Assembly (NCBI RefSeq): GCF_000517385.1
Contig: NZ_BAUW01000006.1
Location: 1-64,000, forward strand
Length of the DNA: 64,000 bases
From: Mesobacillus boroniphilus JCM 21738
GTDB taxonomy: Bacteria > Bacillota > Bacilli > Bacillales > Cytobacillaceae
Direction: 5' to 3'
Positions 54,454 to 64,000 of the stretch are shown piece by piece. A program made the position numbers and the translations under genes. The first letter of the stretch is position 1; each line of letters opens with the position of its first letter. The notes under the pieces were generated by a model. That model was not told the origin of the DNA. It saw only the letters and a list, made by a program, of their open reading frames with translations, and ran no database searches.

Positions 54454-55659
54454 GTGATTGAAAAAGTGAAAAAAGATTTGCTTTTTGTAATTGATTCTCT
54501 TGAGTGTGCAGGTGCAGAAAAGAGCCTGGTAACTTTATTGTCACTAATCGATCAAACTAAATATAATATCGATTTAATGTTATTCGGGCATGGAGGAGCT
54601 TTACAACAGTTAGTCCCTTCATACGTAAATATACTGGAACCATTGCATTACACAAAATTTACAGGCATGCCCCTTAATAAAGCAATTTGGTATTCAGCCA
54701 AAAACTATAAATATGACATGTTATCTTCAAGGTTAAGATACACTTATGAAATTAGGAGAAGAAAATTTAGTAATGCTCAAAAAGCAAGAGTATATTGGCA
54801 AAGTGCTTCACAGGTAATCGAGGAAAATCCTAAATCATATGATATTGCAATCAGTTATGCGCAAGGTATTCCTACGTTTTATGTTGCTGAAAAAGTAAAA
54901 GCTGTTAAAAAGTTTGCGTGGGTGAACGTAAGTTATAGATTAAACGAACAAGAAAAGGAGTTTCAAAAAGAATATTATCAGCAATATGACCGCATTGTTG
55001 CAGTTTCAGATTCAACTAAAGAAATCTTTTTAGAAACCTTTCCTACGTTCACCAACAAAATGAAGGTGATTTACGATATTAATAATCCTTACCTTATAAC
55101 TAAAATGGCCAATCTGGAACAGAATATTTACAGGGATGGTTTTAAGGGAATAAGAATTCTTACCATTGGAAGGCTTGCGCATCAAAAAGGATATGATGTT
55201 GCCATTGAAGCTTGCAAACTGCTAAAGGATAAAGGTATTAATTTCCGGTGGTATGCTTTAGGGAAAGGGCCGTTAGAAGAAGAGGTAAAAGAGTTAATTC
55301 ATCAAAAGGGTCTAAGTGAAGACTTTAAATTATTGGGTGTAAAAGCAAACCCGTATCCTTATATAAAAGAGGCAGATATCTATGTGCAAACTTCCAGATT
55401 TGAAGGGTTTGGGTTAGCAATTGCAGAAGCAAGAATGCTCAATACTCCAGTTGTTACTACTGAATTTGATGCTGTTTTTAACCAAATGATTGATCAAAAA
55501 AACGGTCTGGTGGTTGAAATGAATCCTGATGCAGTATGTGAAGGCATTATGAAGTTAGTTGAGAATCAGGATTTAAGAGAAGGAATAAAAGAATACCTAT
55601 CCACAGAGAAGAAGGGAAATGTGGAAGAAATAGAAAAATTTTATCGACTTATCAGTTGA
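54454..55659 (+). CDS. Glycosyltransferase family 4
   Basis: 401 residues. Opens LLFVIDSLECAGAEKSLVTLL; GT4 donor-side motifs RILTIGRLAHQKGYDVAIEA, YALGKGPLEEEVKELI and SRFEGFGLAIAEARMLNTP. GTG start with a weak AAGAGAAGTG site. One of four related GT4 proteins (with 46369, 55673 and 56892) that share about 400 residues and the pattern G-x-EKSL near the N-terminus. Confidence 0.87.
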   Translation: MIEKVKKDLLFVIDSLECAGAEKSLVTLLSLIDQTKYNIDLMLFGHGGALQQLVPSYVNILEPLHYTKFTGMPLNKAIWYSAKNYKYDMLSSRLRYTYEIRRRKFSNAQKARVYWQSASQVIEENPKSYDIAISYAQGIPTFYVAEKVKAVKKFAWVNVSYRLNEQEKEFQKEYYQQYDRIVAVSDSTKEIFLETFPTFTNKMKVIYDINNPYLITKMANLEQNIYRDGFKGIRILTIGRLAHQKGYDVAIEACKLLKDKGINFRWYALGKGPLEEEVKELIHQKGLSEDFKLLGVKANPYPYIKEADIYVQTSRFEGFGLAIAEARMLNTPVVTTEFDAVFNQMIDQKNGLVVEMNPDAVCEGIMKLVENQDLREGIKEYLSTEKKGNVEEIEKFYRLIS

Positions 55660-55672
55660 TGTAGGTGAAAAA

Positions 55673-56850
55673 ATGAAGAAAAAAAGTATTGTTTATGGTA
55701 ATTAACATGAATGTAGGTGGAACTGAGAAAGCTCTTTTAAATATGATTGATGTAATGCCAGAAGATAAGTACGAAATAACAATTTTAATGTTAGAGAAGT
55801 TCGGTGGCTTCTTAAATGCTATCCCCCCAAGGTTAATGTGGAGTACCTTGATGGTTACAGTGAAATGAAAGAGATTCTTAATAATCCACCCAAGAGGGTA
55901 ATAATGAATTTATTAAATAGTTGGAACTTCCTAAAGGCTATCCATTTAATGTGGCTTTTTTTGATTTCAGCAATTAACAAAGAGAGGAGCTTCCTTTTCG
56001 ATAGCCTTTTACATGATAGGGAGATTTCTAAAAAAGAGTACGATATCGCTATAGCTTATGCAGGTCCTATGGATTCATAAGCTATGTTATTGTAAATAAA
56101 ATTAAGGCAGGTAAAAAGTATCAATGGATTCATTTTGATGTTAGTAAAATTGGGTTCAATATCAAATTTGCCTCTAAATATTATAAAAAATTTGATAAAG
56201 TATATGCTGTTTCAAAAGAAGGAAAAAATCAATTACTAACATTAGTACCTTCTCTAAAAAGTAAAACAGCAGTGTTTACTAATGTTACGAATCCCGAAAA
56301 AATAGTGGCTCTAGCAAAAGAAGGGAATGGATATCGGGATAATTTCAATGGGGTTAGAATCTTAACAGTAGGACGACTTAGTAAAGAAAAAGGGCAGGAT
56401 TTATTAATACCAGTTTTAGCCCAACTTAAAAGTGAGGGCTTTCATATTCGTTGGTACTGCATTGGGGAAGGAAGTGCCAGAAAAGAGTATGAAGAAATGA
56501 TAAAGGAATATGGTATTGAGGATGACTTTCTATTATTGGGGTCGGAATCCAACCCTTACACTTTCATGCAGCAGTCTGACTTATACGTTCAGCCATCAAG
56601 GCATGAAGGATACTGCTTAACATTGGCAGAGGCTAAATGCTTCCATATTCCTATTGTGAGTACTAAATTCGCAGGGGTGAGTGAACACATTACCGATCGG
56701 GAAACTGGTTTAATTGTGAAAGCTAATTCAAACAGCATTTACAACGCCGTAAAAGATATATTAAAGGATTCCAGATTAAAAAATGAACTGATATATAATC
56801 TGAAAATGAAAAATGTTAGCGGTTCAAACTCGCAGAATTTAGATATTTAA
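55673..56850 (+). CDS. Glycosyltransferase family 4 (three or more frameshifts)
   Basis: About 392 residues when joined. Breaks: A7 run near 55678-55684 (A6 gives KKKVLFMVINMNVGGTEKAL), AA near 55829 (AAA gives PPKVNVEYLDGYSEM) and TT near 56075 (TTT gives GPMDFISYVIVNKIKAG). The rest is clean: ILTVGRLSKEKGQDLLIPVL, CIGEGSARKEYEEMI, PSRHEGYCLTLAEAKCFHIP. All three are single bases in short runs, so the gene is probably intact in the organism. Confidence 0.78.
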
Positions 56851-56891
56851 CCCACGGATAAAATTCTACTTGAGGATATAGGAGTGAGCTG

Positions 56892-58064
56892 ATGAAGAAG
56901 ATTCTCTTCATGTTAAGTAGCATGAATATTGGGGGAGTTGAGAAGTCTTTCCTCTCTTTATTATCAACTCTGGACAAAGAAAAGTTTGACGTAACCCTCC
57001 TCCTATTAGAAAAAAAAGGAGAGTTTCTTTCGTTTTTACCAGACTGGATAAAGGTTAAAGAAGCATCCTGGTTCGGTGCAGTTAAGCCGGTTATTTTGCA
57101 GCCACCAAAAAAGACGGTTCATGAATATTTTGTAAAAGGCGAGTATCAAAGAATTCCCGGTTTCATCACTACCTATTTTATTTCAAAGAAACTTGATGAT
57201 CGATATCTTTACTATAAACATGTCTTGAAGAATATTCCTCCAGAATCCACAAAATATGATTTGGCAATAGCTATCAGGGACCTACTGACATTATTGATTA
57301 TTATATTTCTAACAAAGTCCAAGCAGGAAAAAAAAATATCATGGATTCATTTTGATGTATCCAATCATAAAATAAATAAGAATTTATATGAAAGATTATA
57401 CCGCAAATTCCACGAATTAGTAGTGGTATCAGAGGAAGCAAGAAAACAGCTAGTTAGACTTATCCCATCTGCAGAAGGGAAGACCAGAATCGTTCCTAAT
57501 ATTATCGATGATGAATTGATTATAGAGATGTCAAAAGAAGCAATAACTTTTGATCCGAACTATAAAGGTTTGAAGATTTTAACAGTTGGCAGGCTGTCTG
57601 AAGAGAAAGGGCAAGATTTAGCTGTGAGGGTTTTATCGAAGCTTAGAGAGAATGGTTACAATGTTAGATGGTACTGCATAGGGGAAGGGAAATACAGGGA
57701 TAACCTAGAGAGTTTAATTAAAGAGTTTGGAGTCGAAGAAAACTTTATCCTACTAGGTTCAAAAAACAACCCTTATCCTTATATGGCTCAAGCAGATATA
57801 TATGTACAAACATCCAGGCATGAAGGGTTTTGCTTGACGTTAGCCGAAGCAAAATGTTTGTCTAAGCCCATTGTGACTACTAATTTTATTGGTGCAATTG
57901 AACAAATTATTGATGGAGAGAATGGATATATCGTCAATGTACATGAAGATGAAATTTATTCAAAGGTTAAACTTTTATTAGAAAATAAAGAAATTAGAGA
58001 TTACTTAAGTGATGTTTTATCAAAGGATATACAAAAAAGAGAGGTAACACAATTTTCTTATTAG
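56892..58064 (+). CDS. Glycosyltransferase family 4
   Basis: 390 residues, intact. Opens ILFMLSSMNIGGVEKSFLSLL; donor-side motifs KILTVGRLSEEKGQDLAVRV, CIGEGKYRDNLESLIKEF and SRHEGFCLTLAEAKCLSKP. Very similar to the gene just upstream, including the unusual RHEG(Y/F)CLTLAEAKC stretch, so a tandem duplication is likely. Confidence 0.9.
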   Translation: MKKILFMLSSMNIGGVEKSFLSLLSTLDKEKFDVTLLLLEKKGEFLSFLPDWIKVKEASWFGAVKPVILQPPKKTVHEYFVKGEYQRIPGFITTYFISKKLDDRYLYYKHVLKNIPPESTKYDLAIAIRDLLTLLIIIFLTKSKQEKKISWIHFDVSNHKINKNLYERLYRKFHELVVVSEEARKQLVRLIPSAEGKTRIVPNIIDDELIIEMSKEAITFDPNYKGLKILTVGRLSEEKGQDLAVRVLSKLRENGYNVRWYCIGEGKYRDNLESLIKEFGVEENFILLGSKNNPYPYMAQADIYVQTSRHEGFCLTLAEAKCLSKPIVTTNFIGAIEQIIDGENGYIVNVHEDEIYSKVKLLLENKEIRDYLSDVLSKDIQKREVTQFSY

Positions 58065-58082
58065 CAGAAAGGGATAATAAAT

Positions 58083-59057
58083 ATGAATCCAAAAATAAGT
58101 ATCATTGTTCCAGTATATAAGGTTGAGAAGTACTTACATAAATGTATAGACTCTATCCTGGCTCAAACATTCACTGACTTTGAATTGATATTAATTGACG
58201 ATGGTTCACCGGATAATTGTGGGAGAATCTGTGATGAATATGCTAGGAAGGACTCAAGAGTTTCTGTCATCCATAAGGAGAATGGAGGGCAGGCATCTGC
58301 TCGTAATATGGGGATTGATCTTGCAAAGGGCGAATTTATAGGATTTGTGGATAGTGATGATTGGATAGAGCCAGATATGTATGAACTACTATATAAAATA
58401 TGCACGGAAAATGACTGTGATATTTCAAATATTAGCAGTATTATTTATTTTAAAAACAGAATACAAAAAAATGGCTTTCATTCGCTGATCGTACAATCGC
58501 GGCCAGAAGCAATGAAAGCCATGCTGATGGGAGAACTATATGATGAGGTTGTTTGGACAAAATTGATTAAGAGAACTCTGCTTGAAGATATACGTTTTCC
58601 TGTAGGCATTGTTTACGAGGATACTGCTTTTACTTATAAAGTGATCCATAAGAGTAAAAAGGTCTGCAGTATTGGTGCTCCTAAATATCATTATATAAAA
58701 AGAGAGGAAAGTACCATGGACCGTGCAAAGAAGAATATAAAAATCGATGCGGTTTTGATATACGATGAAATGTTTAAGTTCATGAAGAAATATTATCCGG
58801 ATTTGACATCGTTAGTTAGTTTAAAACTTGCAAATAGCGCACTGGTCATTATGTATGACATTTCAAGTCATGTTGAATTTAATAAATACAGAAAACAGTT
58901 TAAAACGGTAACCAATATATTGAATTCCTATTATAGTAGCTTAATTAGGTTAAAAGAGTTTCCAAGGAATGTAAAAATTTTATTGACAGTTGCTAAGTGT
59001 CATCCAATCTTTTATAAACTTTTAATCAATAAGTTATCGAGGAGATTGCAGGTGTGA
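58083..59057 (+). CDS. Glycosyltransferase family 2
   Basis: 324 residues. SIIVPVYKVEKYLHKCIDSI, LILIDDGSPDNCGRICDEY and DXD in GFVDSDDWIEPDMYELL. Intact paralogue of the gene at 51737, sharing the first 110 residues most closely; the C-terminal halves differ, consistent with different acceptors. Confidence 0.9.
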   Translation: MNPKISIIVPVYKVEKYLHKCIDSILAQTFTDFELILIDDGSPDNCGRICDEYARKDSRVSVIHKENGGQASARNMGIDLAKGEFIGFVDSDDWIEPDMYELLYKICTENDCDISNISSIIYFKNRIQKNGFHSLIVQSRPEAMKAMLMGELYDEVVWTKLIKRTLLEDIRFPVGIVYEDTAFTYKVIHKSKKVCSIGAPKYHYIKREESTMDRAKKNIKIDAVLIYDEMFKFMKKYYPDLTSLVSLKLANSALVIMYDISSHVEFNKYRKQFKTVTNILNSYYSSLIRLKEFPRNVKILLTVAKCHPIFYKLLINKLSRRLQV

Positions 59058-59112
59058 AAGCTATACTTCACAAAATTTATGGAAGTAGTGTGAGCGAGAT
59101 GGTAGTTAAAAG

Positions 59113-60654
59113 ATGAGAACAGAACATTCTATAAAAAATATTTCCATAGGAATCCTGTCTCAAATAGTTTTGGTTTTATTAGGCTTTATATCTCGCAAGG
59201 TTTTTATTGATAGCTTAGGTATTGAATATCTTGGGATAAATGGTTTATTGACAAATGTACTATCGATAATGGCATTGGTGGAGAGTGGGATAGGGATAAG
59301 TATTGTTTATAATCTGTATAAGCCTCTCGCGGATGGTGACAGGACAAAAATCATAGCACTAGTCCAGGCGTACAAGAAAGCATATGGATTCCTTGCGTTA
59401 ATAGTAATAATCTTGAGTGTTTGTTTATTCCCCTTTTTAGGTGTACTCATGAAGGATGGCGGAAATATTGAGAATTTGGGATTAATTTATTTCCTATTTG
59501 TATCCAAAAATGTCGTTTCTTATTTGAATGCACATAAATGGTCGTTGATTAATGCTGATCAACGGGGGTATATCCTTGCAAAAGTAAATCTTTTGTTCCA
59601 GGTGATCACAATGATTGCAAGGATTGGAATATTAATAGTAACAGACAGTTTTATACTATATTTGGTAATAGAATTAGCGTTGCATATAATACAAACCATT
59701 TATAACGGGAAGATAGTAAACAAAAGATATCCGTATATTAAAACAAAAGAAAAGTATTCTTTGGATATAAAAACTAAAGAAAATTTAATTAAAAATGTAA
59801 AAGCTATGTTCTTGCATAATATTGGGGGATTTTTGGTATTTGGTACAGATAATCTATTGATTTCCTCATTTATTAGTTTAGCTACAGTAGGTCTTTATTC
59901 GAACTATATAATGATTACCTCACAGCTTTCCTCTCTAGTTACTCCTATACTAGGAGGCATTGGAGCGAGTGTGGGGAATTTGATTGCTACTGAAGATAGA
60001 GATAAGAACTATTCAATCTTCAAAGTCTCTTTTCTAGTTAATTTCTGGCTTATTTCCTTGTGTGTAATATTTCTGTATAACTTATTAGAACCGTTTATAA
60101 GTTGGTGGTTGGGTGAGGAGTTTATTTTGAATCGCCTATCTTTTATTTTTATTTTAATTAACTTTTACTTAACTGGAATGCGTACAGCAATCGCTACCTT
60201 CAAAAATAAAGCTGGTTTGTTTACACAAGATAAATATGCGCCAGTAATTGAGGGGTTGATTAATTTGATTTCCTCATTGATCTTAGTTAAGTTTTATGGG
60301 CTAGCAGGAATATTTATGGGAACTACTTTAAGTACTTTACTGACAATTTTTTGGACCCAGCCCAAGATTGTATATAAAAATGTATTTAAAGTTTCGGTTA
60401 GGACTTATTTTAAAATGTACAGTTTATGTTTGCTGCTAACGGTTGTCGGCTGCTTCGTGACATCCTTAATATCTGATCTTCTTTTTGTGGGAGGAAGCTT
60501 TTTCGTTTTAATTGGAAAAGGTATTATAAGTATCATTGTTCCAAGCATTATATATTTATCGTTATTTTATAAAACTAAGGAATTTAAATATATTCATGAA
60601 ACTATAAATAGAGTTGTTCCAAAAATAAAGAATCATTTGCCTTTTGCAGGTTAG
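59113..60654 (+). CDS. Polysaccharide flippase (Wzx/MVF family)
   Basis: 513 residues with about 12-14 membrane helices. Starts SIKNISIGILSQIVLVLLGF, then FIDSLGIEYLGINGLLTNVL, typical of repeat-unit flippases. It moves the lipid-linked repeat unit across the membrane before polymerisation by the EpsG-like protein. ATG 59113 has only a weak ribosome-binding site. Confidence 0.88.
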   Translation: MRTEHSIKNISIGILSQIVLVLLGFISRKVFIDSLGIEYLGINGLLTNVLSIMALVESGIGISIVYNLYKPLADGDRTKIIALVQAYKKAYGFLALIVIILSVCLFPFLGVLMKDGGNIENLGLIYFLFVSKNVVSYLNAHKWSLINADQRGYILAKVNLLFQVITMIARIGILIVTDSFILYLVIELALHIIQTIYNGKIVNKRYPYIKTKEKYSLDIKTKENLIKNVKAMFLHNIGGFLVFGTDNLLISSFISLATVGLYSNYIMITSQLSSLVTPILGGIGASVGNLIATEDRDKNYSIFKVSFLVNFWLISLCVIFLYNLLEPFISWWLGEEFILNRLSFIFILINFYLTGMRTAIATFKNKAGLFTQDKYAPVIEGLINLISSLILVKFYGLAGIFMGTTLSTLLTIFWTQPKIVYKNVFKVSVRTYFKMYSLCLLLTVVGCFVTSLISDLLFVGGSFFVLIGKGIISIIVPSIIYLSLFYKTKEFKYIHETINRVVPKIKNHLPFAG

Positions 60655-60683
60655 AAAACCTTACTATTGGTAGGAGGTCGCAG

Positions 60684-62408
60684 GTGGCTATCATTCAAAA
60701 AATAGAAAATTATATAGACAATCACTCTAAAATTTCTTTATTTTTAACAATTATGACGTTTGTGTGCATTTACAGTACCATACTTATGCTCCTTCCTGGA
60801 ATGCCGCGTGGCCATGATCTTACATTTCATTTATCAAGAATATTAGCCATTAAGGATGGGTTAGTTACAGGCGAGTTCCCAGTGAAAATTTATCCGGGCT
60901 ATATTGATGGTTACGGCTACGCTAATGGGCTACTTTACCCAGATTTGTTTTTGTATATTCCTGCAGTAATGACGTTGCTAGGGTTAAAGTTGTTAACTTC
61001 ATACAAAGTTTTTTTATTCATATGCACTATCTGCACTTTCTTGACGATGTACTGGTGTGTAAAAGAGATATCAAAATCCAATTATGCGGCAATGGTATCA
61101 ACAACACTCTACACCTTATCTTCTTATAGAATCTTGGATTTATATGAAAGAGCTGCTCTTGGTGAAGTGTTGGCTTTTATTTTTATTCCTATAATTGTCT
61201 TAGGGATTTTTAGAATTATTTTTGATGACTATAAACAATGGTATATATTGAGTTTGGGTTTTTCGGGCTTATTTTTATCTCATATAATCAGCACTGTTTT
61301 AATGACTGGTATAACTGCGCTGATTTTTTTAATAAGCTATAGAAGATTTTTTAAGAGCCCTATCAGATTTTTATATCTGGGGTTAGCGACAATAATTACA
61401 TTTCTATCGGTATCCTTTTTTCTATTGCCGATGATACAACAACTCACAAATACTTCATTTATTGTTAATACCCAAACAATTACCTCTAGGATTTGGGAAT
61501 CAACGGTTCCTATACACAAGTTATTTTTTGAATTTCCTAATATGGTATTTCGGTTAGGAGGTCCCTCAGGGATTGGTATTGTATTTTTAGGTCTGTTATT
61601 ATTGCGAATGCAAGTAAAAGGATTAGATACAGAATTCTTTAAAATGGCTGATATTAGCCTGCTTGTTGGCGTTCTTTGTCTAATAGCGTCCACTAGTTTT
61701 TTTCCATGGGAAACACTTATGAACTTTATTCCTCAATTAGGTGCTATTCAGTTTGCTTGGAGATTGTTTCTATTTGCAACTGCCTTTTTATCCATAGGTA
61801 GTGGAATTATCTTGAATAGATTTCTTCTTATTAAAAGAGCTAAGATTAAAGGTTATATTATAGTAATGGTATTATCGATTCTTGCATGTGGGTTGAATAT
61901 GTTCGCTTCCTATGGTGCTTATGGCTATTATGTTGCTAAAGGTTTATATGAATTAAACCTTAATAAATACAGTATTGGTCTTGGTGAATATCTTCCTGCT
62001 GGCATAAACAAAGACGAAATTTATAAAAGAGGCGAAATTATCACTTCTAACAATACTGACATGAAAGTAACATTCACCAAAGAAGGTACACATATTGAAG
62101 TTGACTTTTCTAATAACAATAAAGAGAATACCTATATTGAAGTACCATTAATAAATTATTTGGGATATATTGCAAAGTATGAATATCAAGATCAACATGA
62201 TAATTTAAATGTTTCTGATGGTGAAAATAATATTTTAAGAATAGATCTTAAAAACTATCAGAAGGGTACAATAATTGTAGACTACAATGGAACTCTATTA
62301 CAAAAAATAAGTACATTAATTAGTCTAGTAACAATTTTATCGGTCATTGGGTACTTAATTTTAAAAGAAATTCGTAAAAAAGACTTAATAAACGCTCTAA
62401 AAATCTAA
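60684..62408 (+). CDS. Large multi-spanning membrane protein (YfhO/PTPS-related GT-C type)
   Basis: 574 residues, about 12 helices followed by a C-terminal extracellular domain (about 430-545) and a final helix. The motif PRGHDLTFHLSRILAIKDGL near residue 43, with the Asp in the first extracellular loop, is what GT-C lipid-sugar glycosyltransferases use. GTG start after GGAGGTCGCAG. Presumably decorates the polymer using a polyprenyl-phosphate sugar made by the GtrB-like protein encoded next. Confidence 0.78.
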   Translation: MAIIQKIENYIDNHSKISLFLTIMTFVCIYSTILMLLPGMPRGHDLTFHLSRILAIKDGLVTGEFPVKIYPGYIDGYGYANGLLYPDLFLYIPAVMTLLGLKLLTSYKVFLFICTICTFLTMYWCVKEISKSNYAAMVSTTLYTLSSYRILDLYERAALGEVLAFIFIPIIVLGIFRIIFDDYKQWYILSLGFSGLFLSHIISTVLMTGITALIFLISYRRFFKSPIRFLYLGLATIITFLSVSFFLLPMIQQLTNTSFIVNTQTITSRIWESTVPIHKLFFEFPNMVFRLGGPSGIGIVFLGLLLLRMQVKGLDTEFFKMADISLLVGVLCLIASTSFFPWETLMNFIPQLGAIQFAWRLFLFATAFLSIGSGIILNRFLLIKRAKIKGYIIVMVLSILACGLNMFASYGAYGYYVAKGLYELNLNKYSIGLGEYLPAGINKDEIYKRGEIITSNNTDMKVTFTKEGTHIEVDFSNNNKENTYIEVPLINYLGYIAKYEYQDQHDNLNVSDGENNILRIDLKNYQKGTIIVDYNGTLLQKISTLISLVTILSVIGYLILKEIRKKDLINALKI

Positions 62409-62434
62409 GATGGCCACTATTGGCTATCTTTTTT
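62407..62434 (+). terminator. Intrinsic terminator after the GT-C gene
   Basis: AAGATGGCC (62407-62415) pairs with GGCTATCTT (62422-62430), one G-T pair, followed by TTTT. It overlaps the stop codon region of the upstream gene. Confidence 0.8.
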
Positions 62435-62524
62435 ATATTGTTCAGTTCTGGTTGGATTACCCCTCGGAAATTGAAATGAAAGTCAGCAATTGTTAAGTCG
62501 TAAAATTTGAAAATTGGAGATGAA

Positions 62525-63485
62525 ATGATGAACGGTCTAATAACTATCCTAATACCTTCCTATAACGAAGAGGAGGTACTGTATAAGCTTTACGAACGCT
62601 TAAATGAGGTTGCAAATTCTATTCATCGATATCAATTTGAGTTTCTATTTATCAATGATGGCAGCACGGATAATACGCTTCAAATATTACAGTGTATTGC
62701 TGAAATAGATAACAGAATTTCTTATATAAGCCTCTCCCGAAACTTTGGGAAAGAAGCTGCGATGCTGGCTGGACTTGATTATGCAAAAGGGCAAGCGGTT
62801 GTAATAATTGATGCTGACCTTCAAGATCCTCCTGAGATCATAGAAGATATGGTTAGATTTTGGGAAGAAGGATATGATGATGTATATGCAAAGAGAAGAA
62901 GTAGAACAGGAGAAACCTGGTTGAAGAAATGGACCTCAAAGTCATATTATAACCTGCTTGGCAAAGTGACGAAAATCCCAGTGCAAGAAAATACCGGTGA
63001 TTTCCGTCTGCTGGATAGAAGATGTATAGAAGCCCTTAAACAAATTAGAGAAACGCACAGATATACAAAAGGCATGTTCAGTTGGATTGGTTTCAATAAA
63101 AAAGAAATCTTATTTGACCGTGACCTATTTAAAATTGATAGATTTAGCAATTGAAGGTATTACCTCCTTTACCATTGCCCCTTTAAGGCTATCCACAATC
63201 TTGGGATTCATGGTTTCGGTTGGTGCCTTTTTTTATATGGCTTGGATTATTTTAAAAACAGTTTTATATGGTGAGATAGTCGCTGGTTATCCCTCCCTTA
63301 TGACTGTTATTTTATTTCTAGGTGGAATTCAACTATTATCATTAGGAATTATAGGTGAGTATTTAGGAAAAGTATTTAATGAAACCAAAGGAAGACCTGT
63401 GTATTTTGTTGATGAATACAATGGGAAAAAGGTAGAAAGAGATTTCAGTGAGGATAATAGAGAAAAAGAGAAAATATTAGCCTGA
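62525..63485 (+). CDS. GtrB/DPM1-type polyprenyl-phosphate glycosyltransferase (frameshift or small deletion)
   Basis: An N-terminal GT2 domain (ITILIPSYNEEEVLYKLYER, FLFINDGSTDNTLQILQ, DXD in IDADLQDPPEIIEDM, ENTGDFRLLDRRC) and two C-terminal membrane helices (STILGFMVSVGAFFYMAWII and TVILFLGGIQLLSLGIIGEY). Near 63122-63132 the frame changes and about ten residues normally found there (a D-P-R-x-A-G-x-T-K-W-N-type stretch before Y-x-K-L) are missing. Makes polyprenyl-phosphate-linked sugar for a GT-C transferase. In other GtrB proteins this stretch contacts the lipid, so a real deletion might inactivate it. Confidence 0.8.
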
Positions 63486-63505
63486 TTGGCACTAGGAGGA
63501 CCCAA

Positions 63506-64000
63506 ATGAACATAGGGAAACCATATATAAAAATAGCAATCACATTTTTTTATTTTTTCTTCATAATTTGTTTGTCGGTATATAGTTTCATAAAACCCTA
63601 CTATAGTTACGATCTTATACCATATACAGCCGTCACACTTTCCTTAAGTGAGGATGATCCGCAAAAAGTACATGCGAAGACATATGACATAATTGAAAAG
63701 GCATTACCTAAAGAAGTATTTCATAATTTGACCAGTGGGGAATTTGGTAGAAAGATGTTTGAGGATTATTCCTCATTTACACAGCAGCTCAACTTTTATA
63801 AGGTAAAACCTCTTTATATAGCATTAATTTATTCTCTTCACGAATTGGGAATTGATATTGTTAAAGCTATAAATTTAATTTCAGTACTTTCTTTTTTAGG
63901 AATATCAATATTATTATTTCTTTTTCTTTATAAGTTAAGGTCAGGGGCTATGGGTTTAATCCTTCTAACTCTATTAATGGTATGCCAGCCACTTATTTTT
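63506..64000 (+). CDS. N-terminal part of a large membrane protein, truncated by the window
   Basis: 165 codons visible, no stop before the end. CTAGGAGGA precedes ATG 63506. One membrane helix (about 9-29), then an extracellular loop with YYSYDLIPYTAVTLSLSEDD, then a second hydrophobic block (VKAINLISVLSFLGISILLF). The layout, with acidic residues in the first loop, resembles GT-C enzymes, which would fit the GtrB-like gene just upstream. Family not certain. Confidence 0.6.
   Translation, partial: MNIGKPYIKIAITFFYFFFIICLSVYSFIKPYYSYDLIPYTAVTLSLSEDDPQKVHAKTYDIIEKALPKEVFHNLTSGEFGRKMFEDYSSFTQQLNFYKVKPLYIALIYSLHELGIDIVKAINLISVLSFLGISILLFLFLYKLRSGAMGLILLTLLMVCQPLIF

Overview
The window reads as chromosomal DNA of a Gram-positive, endospore-former-type Bacillaceae bacterium (Bacillus/Mesobacillus-like). 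Reasons: strong AGGAGG ribosome-binding sites, TTG/GTG starts, a B. subtilis-type eps locus (epsA-epsB-EAR RNA-epsC-...-epsL-epsM-epsN) with a SinR-type regulator, thioredoxin-type ArsC, [4Fe-4S] SdaAA/SdaAB, and a dispersed Bacillaceae-type intergenic repeat. The gene content points to an arsenate-respiring, arsenic-resistant organism.

Layout. (1) 1-10225: a respiratory arsenate reductase region. A small XRE regulator is followed by arrC (NrfD membrane subunit), arrA (Tat-exported molybdopterin catalytic subunit), arrB (Fe-S subunit), arrD (TorD-like chaperone), two extra 4Fe-4S proteins and a TatA, then a sensing module: PhnD-like lipoprotein, NarL-type histidine kinase and response regulator. 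(2) 10303-17266: two arsenic-resistance operons, arsR/permease/thioredoxin-like and arsR-arsB-arsC-arsD-arsA-phosphatase-HesB. The HesB-like gene has an in-frame TGA at the position of the conserved Cys and is most simply read as a selenoprotein. (3) 17278-29280: ordinary metabolism and regulation (MerR/SRPBCC, Lrp, isochorismatase-like, ASCH protein, a decayed ECF sigma/anti-sigma pair, a GGDEF protein, L-serine dehydratase, asparagine synthetase A, an M23 peptidase, MerR plus acyl-CoA dehydrogenase). (4) 29340-36303: a complete paeninodin-type lasso peptide cluster: cyclase, precursor, HPr-kinase-like tailoring kinase, B1, B2, nucleotidyltransferase-like protein and ABC exporter. (5) 36334-64000: a long exopolysaccharide locus with epsA/epsB, an EAR-like antitermination RNA, epsC, sugar-nucleotide enzymes, many glycosyltransferases, an EpsG-like polymerase, epsL/M/N, a SinR-like regulator, glycerol-phosphate genes (CDP-glycerol transferase and tagD), a flippase, and lipid-linked sugar transfer genes running off the end.

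How parts work together. Arsenate is respired outside the membrane by ArrA/B, with quinol electrons supplied via ArrC; the arsenite formed is handled by ArsB/ArsA/ArsD with ArsC and two ArsR repressors. The lasso cluster and eps locus appear co-controlled: the same inverted repeat, GTTCT-N6-AGAAC (made of SinR-type half sites), occurs just downstream of the lasso promoter and twice upstream of epsA, and a SinR-like protein is encoded in the eps locus. Several intrinsic terminators lie inside the eps operon downstream of the EAR RNA, which fits processive antitermination.

Caution on sequence quality. About twenty genes with full-length family architecture are broken by single-base indels, most in short homopolymer runs (especially A/T). 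I treat these as probable sequencing or assembly errors, annotate them as one gene each, and state where the break is. The ECF sigma/anti-sigma locus looks genuinely decayed.
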